Part shown: positions 50,435 through 59,032 of the stretch, piece by piece
Layout of the letters: each line of letters begins with the position of its first letter
Position numbering within the stretch: position 1 is the first letter of the stretch
DNA from: Actinomyces gerencseriae DSM 6844
GTDB lineage: Bacteria; Actinomycetota; Actinomycetes; Actinomycetales; Actinomycetaceae
Assembly (NCBI RefSeq): GCF_000429265.1
Contig: NZ_AUBN01000013.1
Coordinates: forward strand, 1 to 64,000
Direction: 5' to 3'
Length of the DNA stretch: 64,000 bases
Made by a program: the position numbers and the translations under genes
The notes under the pieces: generated by a model
What the model saw: only the letters and a program-made list of their open reading frames with translations
The model's database searches: none
What the model was told of the DNA's origin: nothing

Positions 50435-51074
50435 GAGGGTTCCTTTCGCGGTTGCTTTCGCGGTTCCCGTTCCGGAGGTGGAACGAGAAGACGCACATCC
50501 GAACGGGGCTCCGTCGTCGTGCGTCCTGGCCAGCCTAACCATCGGGGCGGTCGATTTCCATCCGCCTGGCGCTGTGACGTTCGAGACGGGTGGACCGGGG
50601 CACTGCGGACGGGGAGCTCGGTGCACGCGCTGGAGCCGTCCGTGGATGTGGTTTCGTGGATGCCGTCCGCCTCGACGTGCGCATGGGGCGCCGTGCGGTC
50701 CTCCCGGCCCTGGTGGTCGCCTCCGGCGTCTCAGCCCAAGAACGCCGGACTCGCCCCGGTTCGATGGGGACGGATTCAACTGGTTCCCAACACCGTGTCG
50801 GCGTGTCGCGGCCGGTGGGAGGGGCCGCGGCGCGCCGGTGCGGTGCGGTTGGTGGTCAGTTGTCCGGGGTGCTGGTGTAGGCGGGGGAAGCCGTCACTGG
50901 TGTCGGTGGTCCGGGTCATCGGAGGCGTTCTCCTCGTCTCGTTGCTGGCCAGTCTAGTTCTGGTCGCCGTCATCATCGGCGGGCCGATGGCCAGCGCCGT
51001 CCGACCGGTCGTCGTCGTTGCGGGTGGAGATGACCTTGAAGTTCAGGTCGGTGTCGCCTCGTTTGATGCTGTCC
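50435..51074. other. mostly non-coding, with a second possible small ORF
   Basis: A minus-strand frame from ATG 50919 to 50776 (47 codons, MTRTTDTSDGFPRLHQHPGQ...) has GAGGAG 10 nt upstream and CTAGACTGGCCAG about 30 nt further up. Its composition is not clearly protein-like, so it is left uncalled. The rest has no recognisable gene; 51000-51074 may be eroded 3' sequence of the toxin pseudogene. Confidence 0.35.
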
Positions 51075-51635
51075 CATGGCGTCGTCGGGCCCGTGCCCCG
51101 TGCCGGCGGGATCGTCGCTCTTGCTGCCGATCTTGTCCAGGACGCTCTTGAGGCGGGTGACGATGGGCTGGATCTTGTTCAGGAGCTTGGACAGGGCCTG
51201 GAAGGAGGAGATGAGGTCGTTCACGCGGCGGGTGACCTTGGTGACCTTGTCGGCGACCCAGGTGCTGATCTGGGCGGCGACCGCGGGGGTGGCCAGGCCA
51301 AGACCTCCTCCAGGACGGACTGGAAGAACATGCCGATGGCCTCGGCGATCAGGTCGCGGACCATGTCGTGGACGACCTGGACCAGGGTGGCGGCCACGCC
51401 CAGGCCCGAGGAGATGCCCTCGGCCAGGGACGACAGGGACTCCAGGGCGCCGGTGAGGACCTGTCCCTGGGAGCGCCAGGCGTCGGCGGCCCCGATCCCG
51501 GCCATGGTGCCCTGGGCCCACGAGCCCTGGCCGATGGCCTCCGACAGGTCCGAGATCCTCACCCAGACCCGTACCCGACCAGAACGACGACGAATCCTGC
51601 CGCGACGCCGCCAACGAGTTCTCGCTCACGACCAA
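51075..51635 (-). pseudogene. decayed WXG/ESX-type toxin N-terminal region
   Basis: Joining three minus-strand frames gives SENSLAASRQDSSSFWSGTG, then RISDLSEAIGQGSWAQGTMA with GIGAADAWRSQGQVLTGALE and LIAEAIGMFFQSVLEEVLAW, then TPAVAAQISTWVADKVTKVT with NDLISSFQALSKLLNKIQPI and KSVLDKIGSK. The Trp-x-Gly near the start, the hydrophobic middle and the helical tail match the N-terminal trafficking region of actinobacterial polymorphic toxins exported by ESX systems. At least two frameshifts (near 51560 and 51300) break it, and no toxin domain follows. Not functional. Confidence 0.65.
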
Positions 51636-51763
51636 ACACCACCATCGGTCACAGCATGATCACGGGACATCGGGGACACCCCGATCACGCAACCCCAACC
51701 GCCCCCGAATGCGCACCCCCGAACTCGCTGGCCCGCCATCCCCACCGCTATCGCCACGATCGT

Positions 51764-51793
51764 CTCGGGGCCGCTCCGCGGAGCGGCCCCGAG
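51764..51793. terminator. 30-bp perfect palindrome, probable bidirectional terminator
   Basis: CTCGGGGCCGCTCCG is followed at once by its complement CGGAGCGGCCCCGAG, a perfect 15-bp stem. There is no U-run directly after it, but TTCTTTAG follows about 20 nt on. It lies between the end of the truncated GH78/rhamnose operon and the toxin pseudogene. Confidence 0.6.
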
Positions 51794-51909
51794 CTGCTCA
51801 TCGGGCGATTCCAGACTTCTTTAGACGGCCCTTCTTCAGACAGCCGGAGGCCGCCCCGGGCGGGTCGTCCCGAGCGGGCCTCTCATCGAGCGGGCCGCCT
51901 CGGATCGCC

Positions 51910-52839
51910 TCAGGCCGTGGTCGGCAGATCGGCCAGGCGCAGCCCCAGCGTGTGCCGGCTGCCGACGGCGCCCGCCGAATCGACGGTGTCGGCCAGCAGA
52001 CCGGTGACGTCGTGGACCTCGAACTCGGTGTAGTCGTGGTAGCTGGTCCAGCCCGGGGCCAGGACCGTGCCGCCCACCGGGGTCCCGTCGATGGACGCGT
52101 CGATGACGCCCTGGGCGCTCACGTAGAGGCGGGCGCGGGTGATCGGCGCGGGGAGGGCGGCGTCCGGGCCCGTGCCCGCACGGGCGCTCAGGTCGAGCTC
52201 CTGGCGCACCAGCTTGACGGGGTGGAGGCGATCGCCGGCGGGCGGGCGATCCTGGGGTGCGAAGAGGGTCTCGAGGCTGACGGGCGGCTCGGGCTCCACC
52301 GGCGTCTGGGCGGGCTCCACCCAGGGGGAGGCGACGTCGGCGGCCTCGAGGAGCGAGGTGGAGAAGGTGGAGACGGCCCAGTCCGACGGCGCCGGCTCGG
52401 GGGCGGCGGGCCGCGCGTCGGCCCCGGCCGCGTCCGGGCCGGGAGCCGGAGACGAGGCGTCGGACGCGCCGGCGCCGATCGCCTCCGGGCCGTCGATCGG
52501 TGCAGGGCCGTCGGGCCGCGCGCCGGTCCCGGCCGCCGAGGTCCACACGCGCACGCGCCAGGTGTGGTCGGCGTCCGAGACCAGGGGCGCCCCGGCGTAC
52601 GGCAGCCACGGGCGCATCGGCGGCTCGGGGACCTCCACGCGCCCGGTGGCCCAGACGGCGGGGTCGAGGGGCTCCCCGGTGGCCGCATCGCGGCGGCGGA
52701 CCTCCACCTCGTAGGCGGTGGCGGGCGCTGCTCCCGGGACCTGCCGGGCCAGGACGGGCTCGCGGACGGCCACGCCGATGGGGGCGTGCTGGTGGTCCAC
52801 CGTGAGACGGGCGGGCGTCGGGCTGGCGGGCGCGCTCAT
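51910..52839 (-). pseudogene. 3'-truncated GH78 alpha-L-rhamnosidase
   Basis: ATG 52839 (AAGGAG upstream) opens a 309-codon frame that covers only the N-terminal domains of a GH78 enzyme. ARLYVSAQGVIDASIDGTPV, LAPGWTSYHDYTEFEVHDVT and the end RHTLGLRLADLPTTA align with AYVSAHGLIRAELDGLRIGD and HALGARLADGWYRGHIGFDG of rhamnosidase 1. It stops exactly where GWYRG should follow, so the entire catalytic barrel is missing. A Pro/Ala/Asp-rich insert is present. It is the last gene of the rhamnose operon. It may be a deletion remnant, or less likely a retained non-catalytic carbohydrate-binding protein. Confidence 0.8.
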
Positions 52840-52932
52840 GACGGGCTCCTTCGTCCTCGGATGCGGGCGGTGGTGGCGGGCGGCGCCGACGTAGAGGCGC
52901 CGACCGCCGCTGGACCGGGCCTCCGAGGGCCC

Positions 52933-53760
52933 TCAGAACAGGTCGGTGGGCACGTCGAAGGCCTTGACGACGGCGTGCAGCTCGGCGTCGGTGACGCCCT
53001 GGCCGAGCCCGCCCGTCATCAGGTTGCGGACCTCGTACATGGCGCCGGTCTCGGCGTACTCGACCTTATCGACGGCCGCCAGGGGCGAGTCGTCGGAGCG
53101 CACCATGATGCCGTGCTTGGACCACAGGACGATGACGTGGTCGCGCAGGGCCCGCACATTGTTCTCCATGAGGGTCCGCGAGCCGGGGACCATGAAGTCG
53201 AGCACCTCGATGCCGGCGGGCAGCTGGACGATGGTCTCGGGCTCCCAGCGCAGGATGCGGCGGTTGAACTCGCGGGTGGTGCGGATGTCCCTGATGTGGG
53301 AGAGCTGGACCAGGTACGGGGGCTGGGCGTGGATGACGGCCTGGAAGTCCACTCCGCGTCGGGCGACCTGGTCGTCGTGGACGGCCAGGTGGGAGTTGAA
53401 CTCGCTCGTGGGTCGCTCGTAGGCCCGCTGCGGGTGGGTGTACCAGGTGCCGGTGGCCCCGCCCTCGTCCACGACGAAGGCGGACACGTTCGCCTCGGGG
53501 GAGTCGGCGACGTCGCGCAGCCGGCAGCCCGAGCCGGTCACCAGGACCGTGCGGCCCGCCAGGGCCGGGGCCGGCAGCGGCAGCTCGGTGCCGGGACGGG
53601 CCTGCGGGAAGCGGTCGGTCAGACCGAGCTCGTCGGCGCCCGCGGCGATGGACGCGGAGACGTTGCCGGCGCCGGCCTCGACGGCGCTCATGTGGTCCAG
53701 ACGGCGTCCGGCGGCGCCCATCTGGGCGAGGACGTCGTCGAGGGTCGGGTGCGTGCTCAT
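52933..53760 (-). CDS. rhaD: L-rhamnulose-1-phosphate aldolase
   Basis: ATG 53760 after AGGAG gives 275 residues, the normal RhaD length. The class II aldolase fold shows AGNVSASIA, the substrate-phosphate loop VTGSGCRLRD, FNSHLAVHDDQVARRGVDFQ, AVIHAQPPYLVQLSHI and VLWSKHGIMVRSDD. It cleaves L-rhamnulose 1-phosphate to dihydroxyacetone phosphate and L-lactaldehyde. The zinc site of the E. coli enzyme has an HxH pair; here it reads H-A-Q, so one ligand may be replaced. Upstream rhaB, rhaI and rhaM make the assignment secure. Confidence 0.92.
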   Translation of the reverse strand: MSTHPTLDDVLAQMGAAGRRLDHMSAVEAGAGNVSASIAAGADELGLTDRFPQARPGTELPLPAPALAGRTVLVTGSGCRLRDVADSPEANVSAFVVDEGGATGTWYTHPQRAYERPTSEFNSHLAVHDDQVARRGVDFQAVIHAQPPYLVQLSHIRDIRTTREFNRRILRWEPETIVQLPAGIEVLDFMVPGSRTLMENNVRALRDHVIVLWSKHGIMVRSDDSPLAAVDKVEYAETGAMYEVRNLMTGGLGQGVTDAELHAVVKAFDVPTDLF

Positions 53761-53908
53761 GATTCTCCTGGTTCTCTGATTCGAAATGACTCGTGGATGC
53801 TGGTCGCCTCCCGGCTCCCGCCCGGGCGGCCTCCGCGCGGGGCCGCCGGTGCGCCGCCCCGCGGGCGGCATCGGTGACCGGCCGCTCGAACGGGGAGCTC
53901 CCGGTGGG

Positions 53909-54092
53909 TCACCGCGCGCGTGCGAGGCGGGCGGCGAAGCGGTCGAGCGATCGGCTCGTGAGCGGGCTGCCGACGGCGTTGAGGTGCCCGTGGGGGACGC
54001 CCGCGCAGGTGACGCACTCGACACGGCGCCCGCCGCCGCCAGTTGGCGGGCGAAGGCCTCGCCGGAGGCGCGCAGGTCGTGGTCATGGGGCG
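53909..54092 (-). pseudogene. C-terminal remnant of an alpha/beta hydrolase
   Basis: The minus strand reads HDHDLRASGEAFARQLAAAG in one frame and VECVTCAGVPHGHLNAVGSP then LTSRSLDRFAARLARAR and a TGA (53909) in another. These are the last 60 codons of an acetyl-esterase (hydrolase_3 type), with Asp region DLRASGE and the catalytic His in PHGHLN. A single-base frameshift lies at about 54035. Only this tail remains, between rhaD and rhaB, and it adds a 370-bp gap in the operon. Confidence 0.7.
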
Positions 54093-54131
54093 TCCTCCTG
54101 ATGAGCGGGCGGGGCGTTCGGTCCGACCGGC

Positions 54132-55676
54132 TCAGCCGAGGAGCCTGCGCTCGGCGGCCTCCCAGCCGGGGGTGGCGTCGGGGTCCGGGGTGTACCGCGT
54201 GATCCGGCTGGAGTCGCGGATGAGACGGCGCAGGTCCTCCAGCTCGCCCTCGATCAGGCCGGCGCCGCGGGCGGCGACGACCATGTTGCCCAGGGCGGTG
54301 CCCTCGGCGGGGCCCGCCAGGACCGGCAGTCCGGTCGCGTCGGCGGCCAGCTGGCACAGGAGCCGGTTGCGGGTGCCGCCGCCGACCATGTGCACCACCC
54401 TCACCTCCCGTCCGGACAGCTCGGCGGCCTGGCGCACGGCGCGGCGGTAGGCCAGGGCCAGGGAGTCGTTGATGCAGCGCACGTACTCCCCGACGTCGCG
54501 GGGCCGGGGCTGCCCGGTGGCGCGAGCGGCGTCGTCGATGCGGGCGGCCATGTCCCCGGGGGAGTAGAAGGCGGGGTCGTTGATGTCGACGACGGTGCGC
54601 AGCGGCTCGGCGGCGGCCGCGGCGGCGTCGAGCTCGGGCAGGGAGGTCTCCAGGCCCTGACTGCGCCAGGCGCGCACGGCCTCGTTGAGGACCCACAGGC
54701 CCATGACGTTCTTGAGGTAGCGGACCGTGTGGTCCACGCCGAGCTCGTTGGTGAAGTTGGCCGCCTGCGAGGCCAGGGTGAGCACCGGCTCGTCCAGTTC
54801 CAGTCCGACCAGCGACCAGGTTCCGCAGGAGATGTAGGCGAAGTCGGGCTCCTGAGCGGGGACGGCGACGACGGCGGAGGCCGTGTCGTGGCTGCCGACG
54901 GCGACCACCGGCGTGGGGGCGCCGTCGGGGCCGAAGACCTCCAGCGCCTCGGGCCGCACCGGTCCGATGACGGTGCCCGGCTCGATGACGTCGGGCAGGA
55001 CGCCGTCCAGATCGAGGCCGAGCTCGGTGCGCAGGCGCTCCAGCAGGGGCCGCGACCAGGTGCGCAGCCGCGCGTCGACCAGGCCGGTGGTCGATGCGTT
55101 GGTGACCTCGGCGACCCGCTGGCCGGTGAGGAAGCAGGCCAGGAGGTCGGGCAGGAGCAGCATGGTGCGGGCGTAGGCGCCGTTCGAGGTCCTGGGGATG
55201 CCATTGTCGCGCGCCTGGGCCACGAGCTGGAACATCGTGTTGAAGTCCTGCACCTGCAGCCCGTTGATCGAGTAGATCTCCCGTGCCGGGATCGCGGCGA
55301 AGACCTGCTCGGGGACGCCGCGGGTGCGCGCGGAGCGGTAGGCGTGGACCTGGGCGGACAGGGTGCCCGCGCCGTTGACCAGGCCGTAGTCCACACCCCA
55401 GGTGTCGATGCCGATGGCCGACAGGGGACCGACGTCGCGGACCGCGGCGAGCAGTCCCTCGCGCACCTCGTTCCACAGGTGGAGCACGTCCCAGAACAGG
55501 CGCTCGCCCTCGCGGGTGGGCAGGGGGATGGCTCCGTTGGCGAAACGACGCGTCTCGGTCACGGTGATGCGTCCGTCGGCGATGGTGCCGACCATGACGC
55601 GTCCGGAGGAGGCGCCGAGGTCGACGGCGCCTATGTGGATGGGGCGGTCGGGGCGGTCGGGACGGGTGGCGGTCAT
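54132..55676 (-). CDS. rhaB: L-rhamnulokinase
   Basis: ATG 55676 with AAAGGA upstream gives 514 residues. FGGY-kinase landmarks are present: HIGAVDLGASSGRVMVGTIA (phosphate 1), IGIDTWGVDYGLVNGAGTLS, VAVGSHDTASAVVAVPA, YISCGTWSLVGLELDEPVLT and VVHMVGGGTRNRLLCQLAAD (adenosine site). The GIDTWGVD motif with the catalytic Asp is characteristic of rhamnulokinases. It phosphorylates L-rhamnulose at C1. It lies 62 bp after rhaI on the same strand. Sequence LFWDVLHLWNEVREGL agrees with RhaB rather than xylulokinase. Confidence 0.95.
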   Translation of the reverse strand: MTATRPDRPDRPIHIGAVDLGASSGRVMVGTIADGRITVTETRRFANGAIPLPTREGERLFWDVLHLWNEVREGLLAAVRDVGPLSAIGIDTWGVDYGLVNGAGTLSAQVHAYRSARTRGVPEQVFAAIPAREIYSINGLQVQDFNTMFQLVAQARDNGIPRTSNGAYARTMLLLPDLLACFLTGQRVAEVTNASTTGLVDARLRTWSRPLLERLRTELGLDLDGVLPDVIEPGTVIGPVRPEALEVFGPDGAPTPVVAVGSHDTASAVVAVPAQEPDFAYISCGTWSLVGLELDEPVLTLASQAANFTNELGVDHTVRYLKNVMGLWVLNEAVRAWRSQGLETSLPELDAAAAAAEPLRTVVDINDPAFYSPGDMAARIDDAARATGQPRPRDVGEYVRCINDSLALAYRRAVRQAAELSGREVRVVHMVGGGTRNRLLCQLAADATGLPVLAGPAEGTALGNMVVAARGAGLIEGELEDLRRLIRDSSRITRYTPDPDATPGWEAAERRLLG

Positions 55677-55738
55677 GGGAGGTTCCTTTCGGGCGACGTC
55701 GTGAGGTGCGGGCTCGTTCCCGGGGATGCGAGGCGCCG

Positions 55739-56923
55739 TCAGGCCCCCCAGCCCGCGGCGTCGCCGCCGACGCGCTCGGTGCGCACCCGCTCCAGGTAGC
55801 CGGAGTCGAGGAAGGCGCGCATCGGGTCGGGGTCCAGGCCCCGGGAGTCGCGCAGCTCGGCCAGCAGCGGGCGGACGTCGGTGTTGAAGGCGTCGACGAG
55901 GACATCGTTGGCGCCCAGCACGTCCCCGGCGACCTGGGCGGCCCGCAGGGCCTCGCGGTCCACCAGGAGGGCCTTGGCGGTGGCCTCCTGGACGTTGGTC
56001 GCCGAGCGGATCTCGCCGGGGATCTTCTCCTCCAGGTTGTGGCACTGGTCGAGCATGAAGTTGACACCCGAGTCGGGCGCCAGCGCCCCGGCGGCCACGA
56101 TCTCGTTCATGATGCGGAAGAGCTGGTAGGGGTCGGCCGCTCCCACGATGAGGTCGTCGTCGGCGTAGAAGCGCGAGTTGAAGTCGAAGGCTCCCAGGCG
56201 CCCCAGGCGGATCAGCTGGGCGACGATGAACTCGATGTTCGTGCCCGGGGCGTGGTGCCCTGTGTCCAGGACGACCTTGGCGCGCTCGCCCAGTGCCTGG
56301 CAGTGCACCAGGGAGGTGCCCCAGTCCGGCACATCGGTGTGGTAGAAGGCGGGCTCGAAGAACTTGTACTCCAGGACGAGCTGCTGGTCGGAGTCGAGGG
56401 CGGCGTAGATCCGGGCCAGCGAGTCGGCCAGGCGGTCCTGGCGCTCGCGGATGGAGTCCTGGCCGGGGTAGTTCGTGCCGTCGGCCAGCCAGATCTTCAG
56501 GGCCGGCGAGCCGGTGGCCCGCATGATGTCGATGCACTCCAGGTGGTGGGCGATCGCCTTGGCGCGGATCCTCTCGTCGGGGTTGCACAGGGAGCCGAGC
56601 TTGTAGTCCTCGTCCTGGAAGACGTTGGAGTTGATGGTTCCGATCGTCACGCCGCGCTCCTCGGCGTGGGCGCGCAGGGCCTCGTAGTCGTCGGTTCTGT
56701 CCCACGGGATGTGGAGGGACACGCGGGGGGTGATGCCGGTGAAGGCGTTGACCCGGGCGACGTCGTCGATCTTCTCGAAGGGGTCGCGGGGCACTCCCGC
56801 GGTGGTGAAGACGCGGAAGCGGGTGCCGGAGTTGCCGAAGGCCCAGCTGGGCAGCTCGATGGTCTGGGTCTCCAGCAGGCCGCGGGCCTCGGGGCTCAGG
56901 TCGGACAGGGTCGGGGTGGTCAT
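55739..56923 (-). CDS. rhaI: L-rhamnose isomerase
   Basis: The 394-residue protein starts at ATG 56923. It belongs to the Pseudomonas-type RhaI group (not the E. coli RhaA sequence type). The TIM-barrel metal ligands are visible in LVLEYKFFEPAFYHTDVPDW, KVVLDTGHHAPGTNIEFIVA and FDFNSRFYADDDLIVGAADP. ALKIWLADGTNYPGQDSIRE is also typical. It interconverts L-rhamnose and L-rhamnulose with Mn2+ or similar metals; relatives also act on several aldoses. Between the MFS transporter and rhaB it forms the second catabolic step after RhaM. Confidence 0.95.
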   Translation of the reverse strand: MTTPTLSDLSPEARGLLETQTIELPSWAFGNSGTRFRVFTTAGVPRDPFEKIDDVARVNAFTGITPRVSLHIPWDRTDDYEALRAHAEERGVTIGTINSNVFQDEDYKLGSLCNPDERIRAKAIAHHLECIDIMRATGSPALKIWLADGTNYPGQDSIRERQDRLADSLARIYAALDSDQQLVLEYKFFEPAFYHTDVPDWGTSLVHCQALGERAKVVLDTGHHAPGTNIEFIVAQLIRLGRLGAFDFNSRFYADDDLIVGAADPYQLFRIMNEIVAAGALAPDSGVNFMLDQCHNLEEKIPGEIRSATNVQEATAKALLVDREALRAAQVAGDVLGANDVLVDAFNTDVRPLLAELRDSRGLDPDPMRAFLDSGYLERVRTERVGGDAAGWGA

Positions 56924-57091
56924 GGTGATTCTCCGTTTCAGCGGGTCGGACTGGATGTCGGGTTCGGTGTCGGATGCGGATTCGTGCGCGGGTGCCGACG
57001 TCGCCGGGGTCCGGCGGGCCGGCGACGTGGGGGCGGCCGCGTCCCCGCGGGCCGGGTCGGTCGGGCCCGCCGGACTCGGTCGGGCCGCGGC

Positions 57092-58387
57092 TCAGGCGCT
57101 GGTCACGTGCTCTCCGTAGCGCTCCATCTCGATCTCCTCCAGGCTCTTGCCCTGCGTCCTCGGCGCGCCGATGGTGCCGACGGCGGTGGCGGCCACGAGG
57201 AATCCTATGAGGATGATGCCATCGATCATCAAGCCGCCGGGGCGCGCCAGGATGATCGGGAAGATCAGCGAGATGAGACCGGAGGCGAGGCGGACGACGA
57301 AGAAGACGATGCCCTGGGCCGCCGAGCGGTACGGGGTGGCGAACAGCTCGGGCGACCACACCGAGTAGAAGGCCTGAGCGGACGGGCCTGCGGACAGGCC
57401 CCAGATCATGGTGTAGCCGAAGGCGGTCCAGGCGGCGTCGGAGGGACCGAAGACGAGGATGATCCACGACGCGATGGCGAGCAGTCCGCCGACCAGGTAG
57501 TGCCAGCGGTAGGGCACTCGGTCCACCAGGCGCATGAAGACGAAGGTGGAGGCGATGACGAAGCCCCAGGAGAGCATGGAGAACAGGTCGGTCTGCAGGG
57601 TCTCGTAGCCCATGGAGCCGAGGATGGTGGGCAGGAAGATGCCGTTCTGGGAGGCGGCCTGGTTCCAGCAGGTGTAGATGACCGCGAGGAAGGCGAGGGC
57701 CGTGATGTTGACGCGGCGGTTGAAGAGCTTGCGGAAGGACGCCCACATCGACGGCGGCTCGGCGCCCGCGCCGCCCTTGGCGCTCTCCCATGTCGCGGAC
57801 TCCTCCAGGCCCTGGCGGATGTACCAGGTGGCCAGGGCGATGACGACGAGGTGGGCGAAGACGATGCGGCTGCCGAGCAGTCCCAGCGGGGTCAGGGCGG
57901 CGGCGAGGCCGAAGCCGATGAAGGGGCCGCACGACCAGGCCAGCTGGGTGGCTCCGATGTGCTTGCCCCGCTGCGCCGTGGGCGCGAACTCGGCGATGTA
58001 GGTCCAGCCGGCGGGAACCGAGGCGCCCACCGCCAGACCGATGATGACGAACCCCGTGAAGAGCATCGGCAGGTTCATGGTGAACACGACGATGAGACCG
58101 CCCAGGGCGTAGAGGAGCAGGTCGTAGGTGTAGATGAACTTGCGGCCGTACTTGTCGCACAGCGGCCCGCCGATGAGGGCCCCGATGGCCGCTCCGAAGG
58201 CATTGGCGCTGAAGGCGGCCAGGAGGCCCGCGATGGTGCCGTCGTCGTCGGGGAAGTAGGCGGCGCCCCAGAAGCCGAGGGACGTGGCGATGGCGATGAT
58301 GGATCCGGAGTCGATGTAGTTCGACATGGCGACCGCTGCGGTCGCCTTCCAGCCGGTCAGTGGTTTCCGGGCCGAGTTGCGGGCCAT
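57092..58387 (-). CDS. MFS sugar transporter, probable L-rhamnose importer
   Basis: ATG 58387 (GGAGGAG upstream) gives 431 residues with 12 predicted helices. MFS loop motif IGGPLCDKYGRKFIYTYDLL, PAGWTYIAEFAPTAQRGKHI with GATQLAWSCGPFIG, and FMRLVDRVPYRWHYLVGG mark the sugar-porter/MHS type. A cytosolic loop (ATWESAKGGAGAEPPSMWAS) separates the halves. It sits between rhaM and rhaI in the rhamnose operon. The operon position, not a specificity motif, supports rhamnose as substrate. Confidence 0.88.
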   Translation of the reverse strand: MARNSARKPLTGWKATAAVAMSNYIDSGSIIAIATSLGFWGAAYFPDDDGTIAGLLAAFSANAFGAAIGALIGGPLCDKYGRKFIYTYDLLLYALGGLIVVFTMNLPMLFTGFVIIGLAVGASVPAGWTYIAEFAPTAQRGKHIGATQLAWSCGPFIGFGLAAALTPLGLLGSRIVFAHLVVIALATWYIRQGLEESATWESAKGGAGAEPPSMWASFRKLFNRRVNITALAFLAVIYTCWNQAASQNGIFLPTILGSMGYETLQTDLFSMLSWGFVIASTFVFMRLVDRVPYRWHYLVGGLLAIASWIILVFGPSDAAWTAFGYTMIWGLSAGPSAQAFYSVWSPELFATPYRSAAQGIVFFVVRLASGLISLIFPIILARPGGLMIDGIILIGFLVAATAVGTIGAPRTQGKSLEEIEMERYGEHVTSA

Positions 58388-58440
58388 GCTCTCCTCCTTG
58401 GGAGTCGTGGGTGATGGATGCGGGTGGTGGGCCGGCGGCG

Positions 58441-58824
58441 TCAGGCCAGGTGGAAGTACTGGGGCAGGACGGCGGCCTTCCCGCCGTCGGGCTGGATGAA
58501 GTACTGGGCCATCTCCGCCTGCCAGCGGGCGTTGACCTCCTCGCGCTCCATGGCGGCCATGGCCGCGGCGACGTCGTCGGACTCGAAGTAGCCCACCACC
58601 AGGCCGTCCTCGGGGCGCAGGAAGAGGGAGTATCTGCGCCAGCCGGTGCGGGTGAGCGCCTCGCGCATCTCCTCCCAGACGCGCTGGTGGACCTCGACGT
58701 ACTCCATGAGGCGCTCGGGACGCACCCGGAGCAGGAAGCAGCAGCGCTGCCGGGAGCGGGCGGGCGTGGTCTCCAGCAGCCGGGCGAGGTCGGCGGGAGT
58801 GGCGGTCGGGGCGGGGTCGGTCAT
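58441..58824 (-). CDS. rhaM: L-rhamnose mutarotase
   Basis: ATG 58824 (AAGGACG upstream) gives 127 residues, with about 20 extra at the N-terminus. The RhaM/YiiL dimeric ferredoxin-like fold has RCCFLLRVRPERLMEYVEVH then QRVWEEMREALTRTGWRRYS and LFLRPEDGLVVGYFESDD, with WQAEMAQYF near the end. The His in EVHQRVWEE and the Tyr/Trp pocket match the E. coli enzyme pattern. It interconverts alpha and beta anomers of L-rhamnose. It is first in the operon, downstream of the TGAATCGTTTCA operator. Confidence 0.93.
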   Translation of the reverse strand: MTDPAPTATPADLARLLETTPARSRQRCCFLLRVRPERLMEYVEVHQRVWEEMREALTRTGWRRYSLFLRPEDGLVVGYFESDDVAAAMAAMEREEVNARWQAEMAQYFIQPDGGKAAVLPQYFHLA

Positions 58825-58911
58825 TGAACGTCCTTGTCCAGGTTGTGCGCTGCCGTATGGCGGGGAGGCACGAGAGGTGATGTGCTGCGCGATGTGCGTT
58901 ATGAATCGTTT

Positions 58912-58923
58912 CAACATCGACGC
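58912..58923. promoter_or_regulatory. rhamnose operon operator TGAATCGTTTCA
   Basis: A near-palindrome with one mismatch to TGAAACGTTTCA, 88 bp upstream of the rhaM start. It is the only such site before the rhamnose operon. Confidence 0.65.
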
Positions 58924-59032
58924 GAGAAAAGGTAGCCCGCTCGAGGGCTGGCGTCAAGGGCGAGGGGTGGGTCGGCAAGAGGGTCGGCGGCGCTGCTCGG
59001 CCCCGGGCCGCGGGCACTGCCCGACCATCCGA

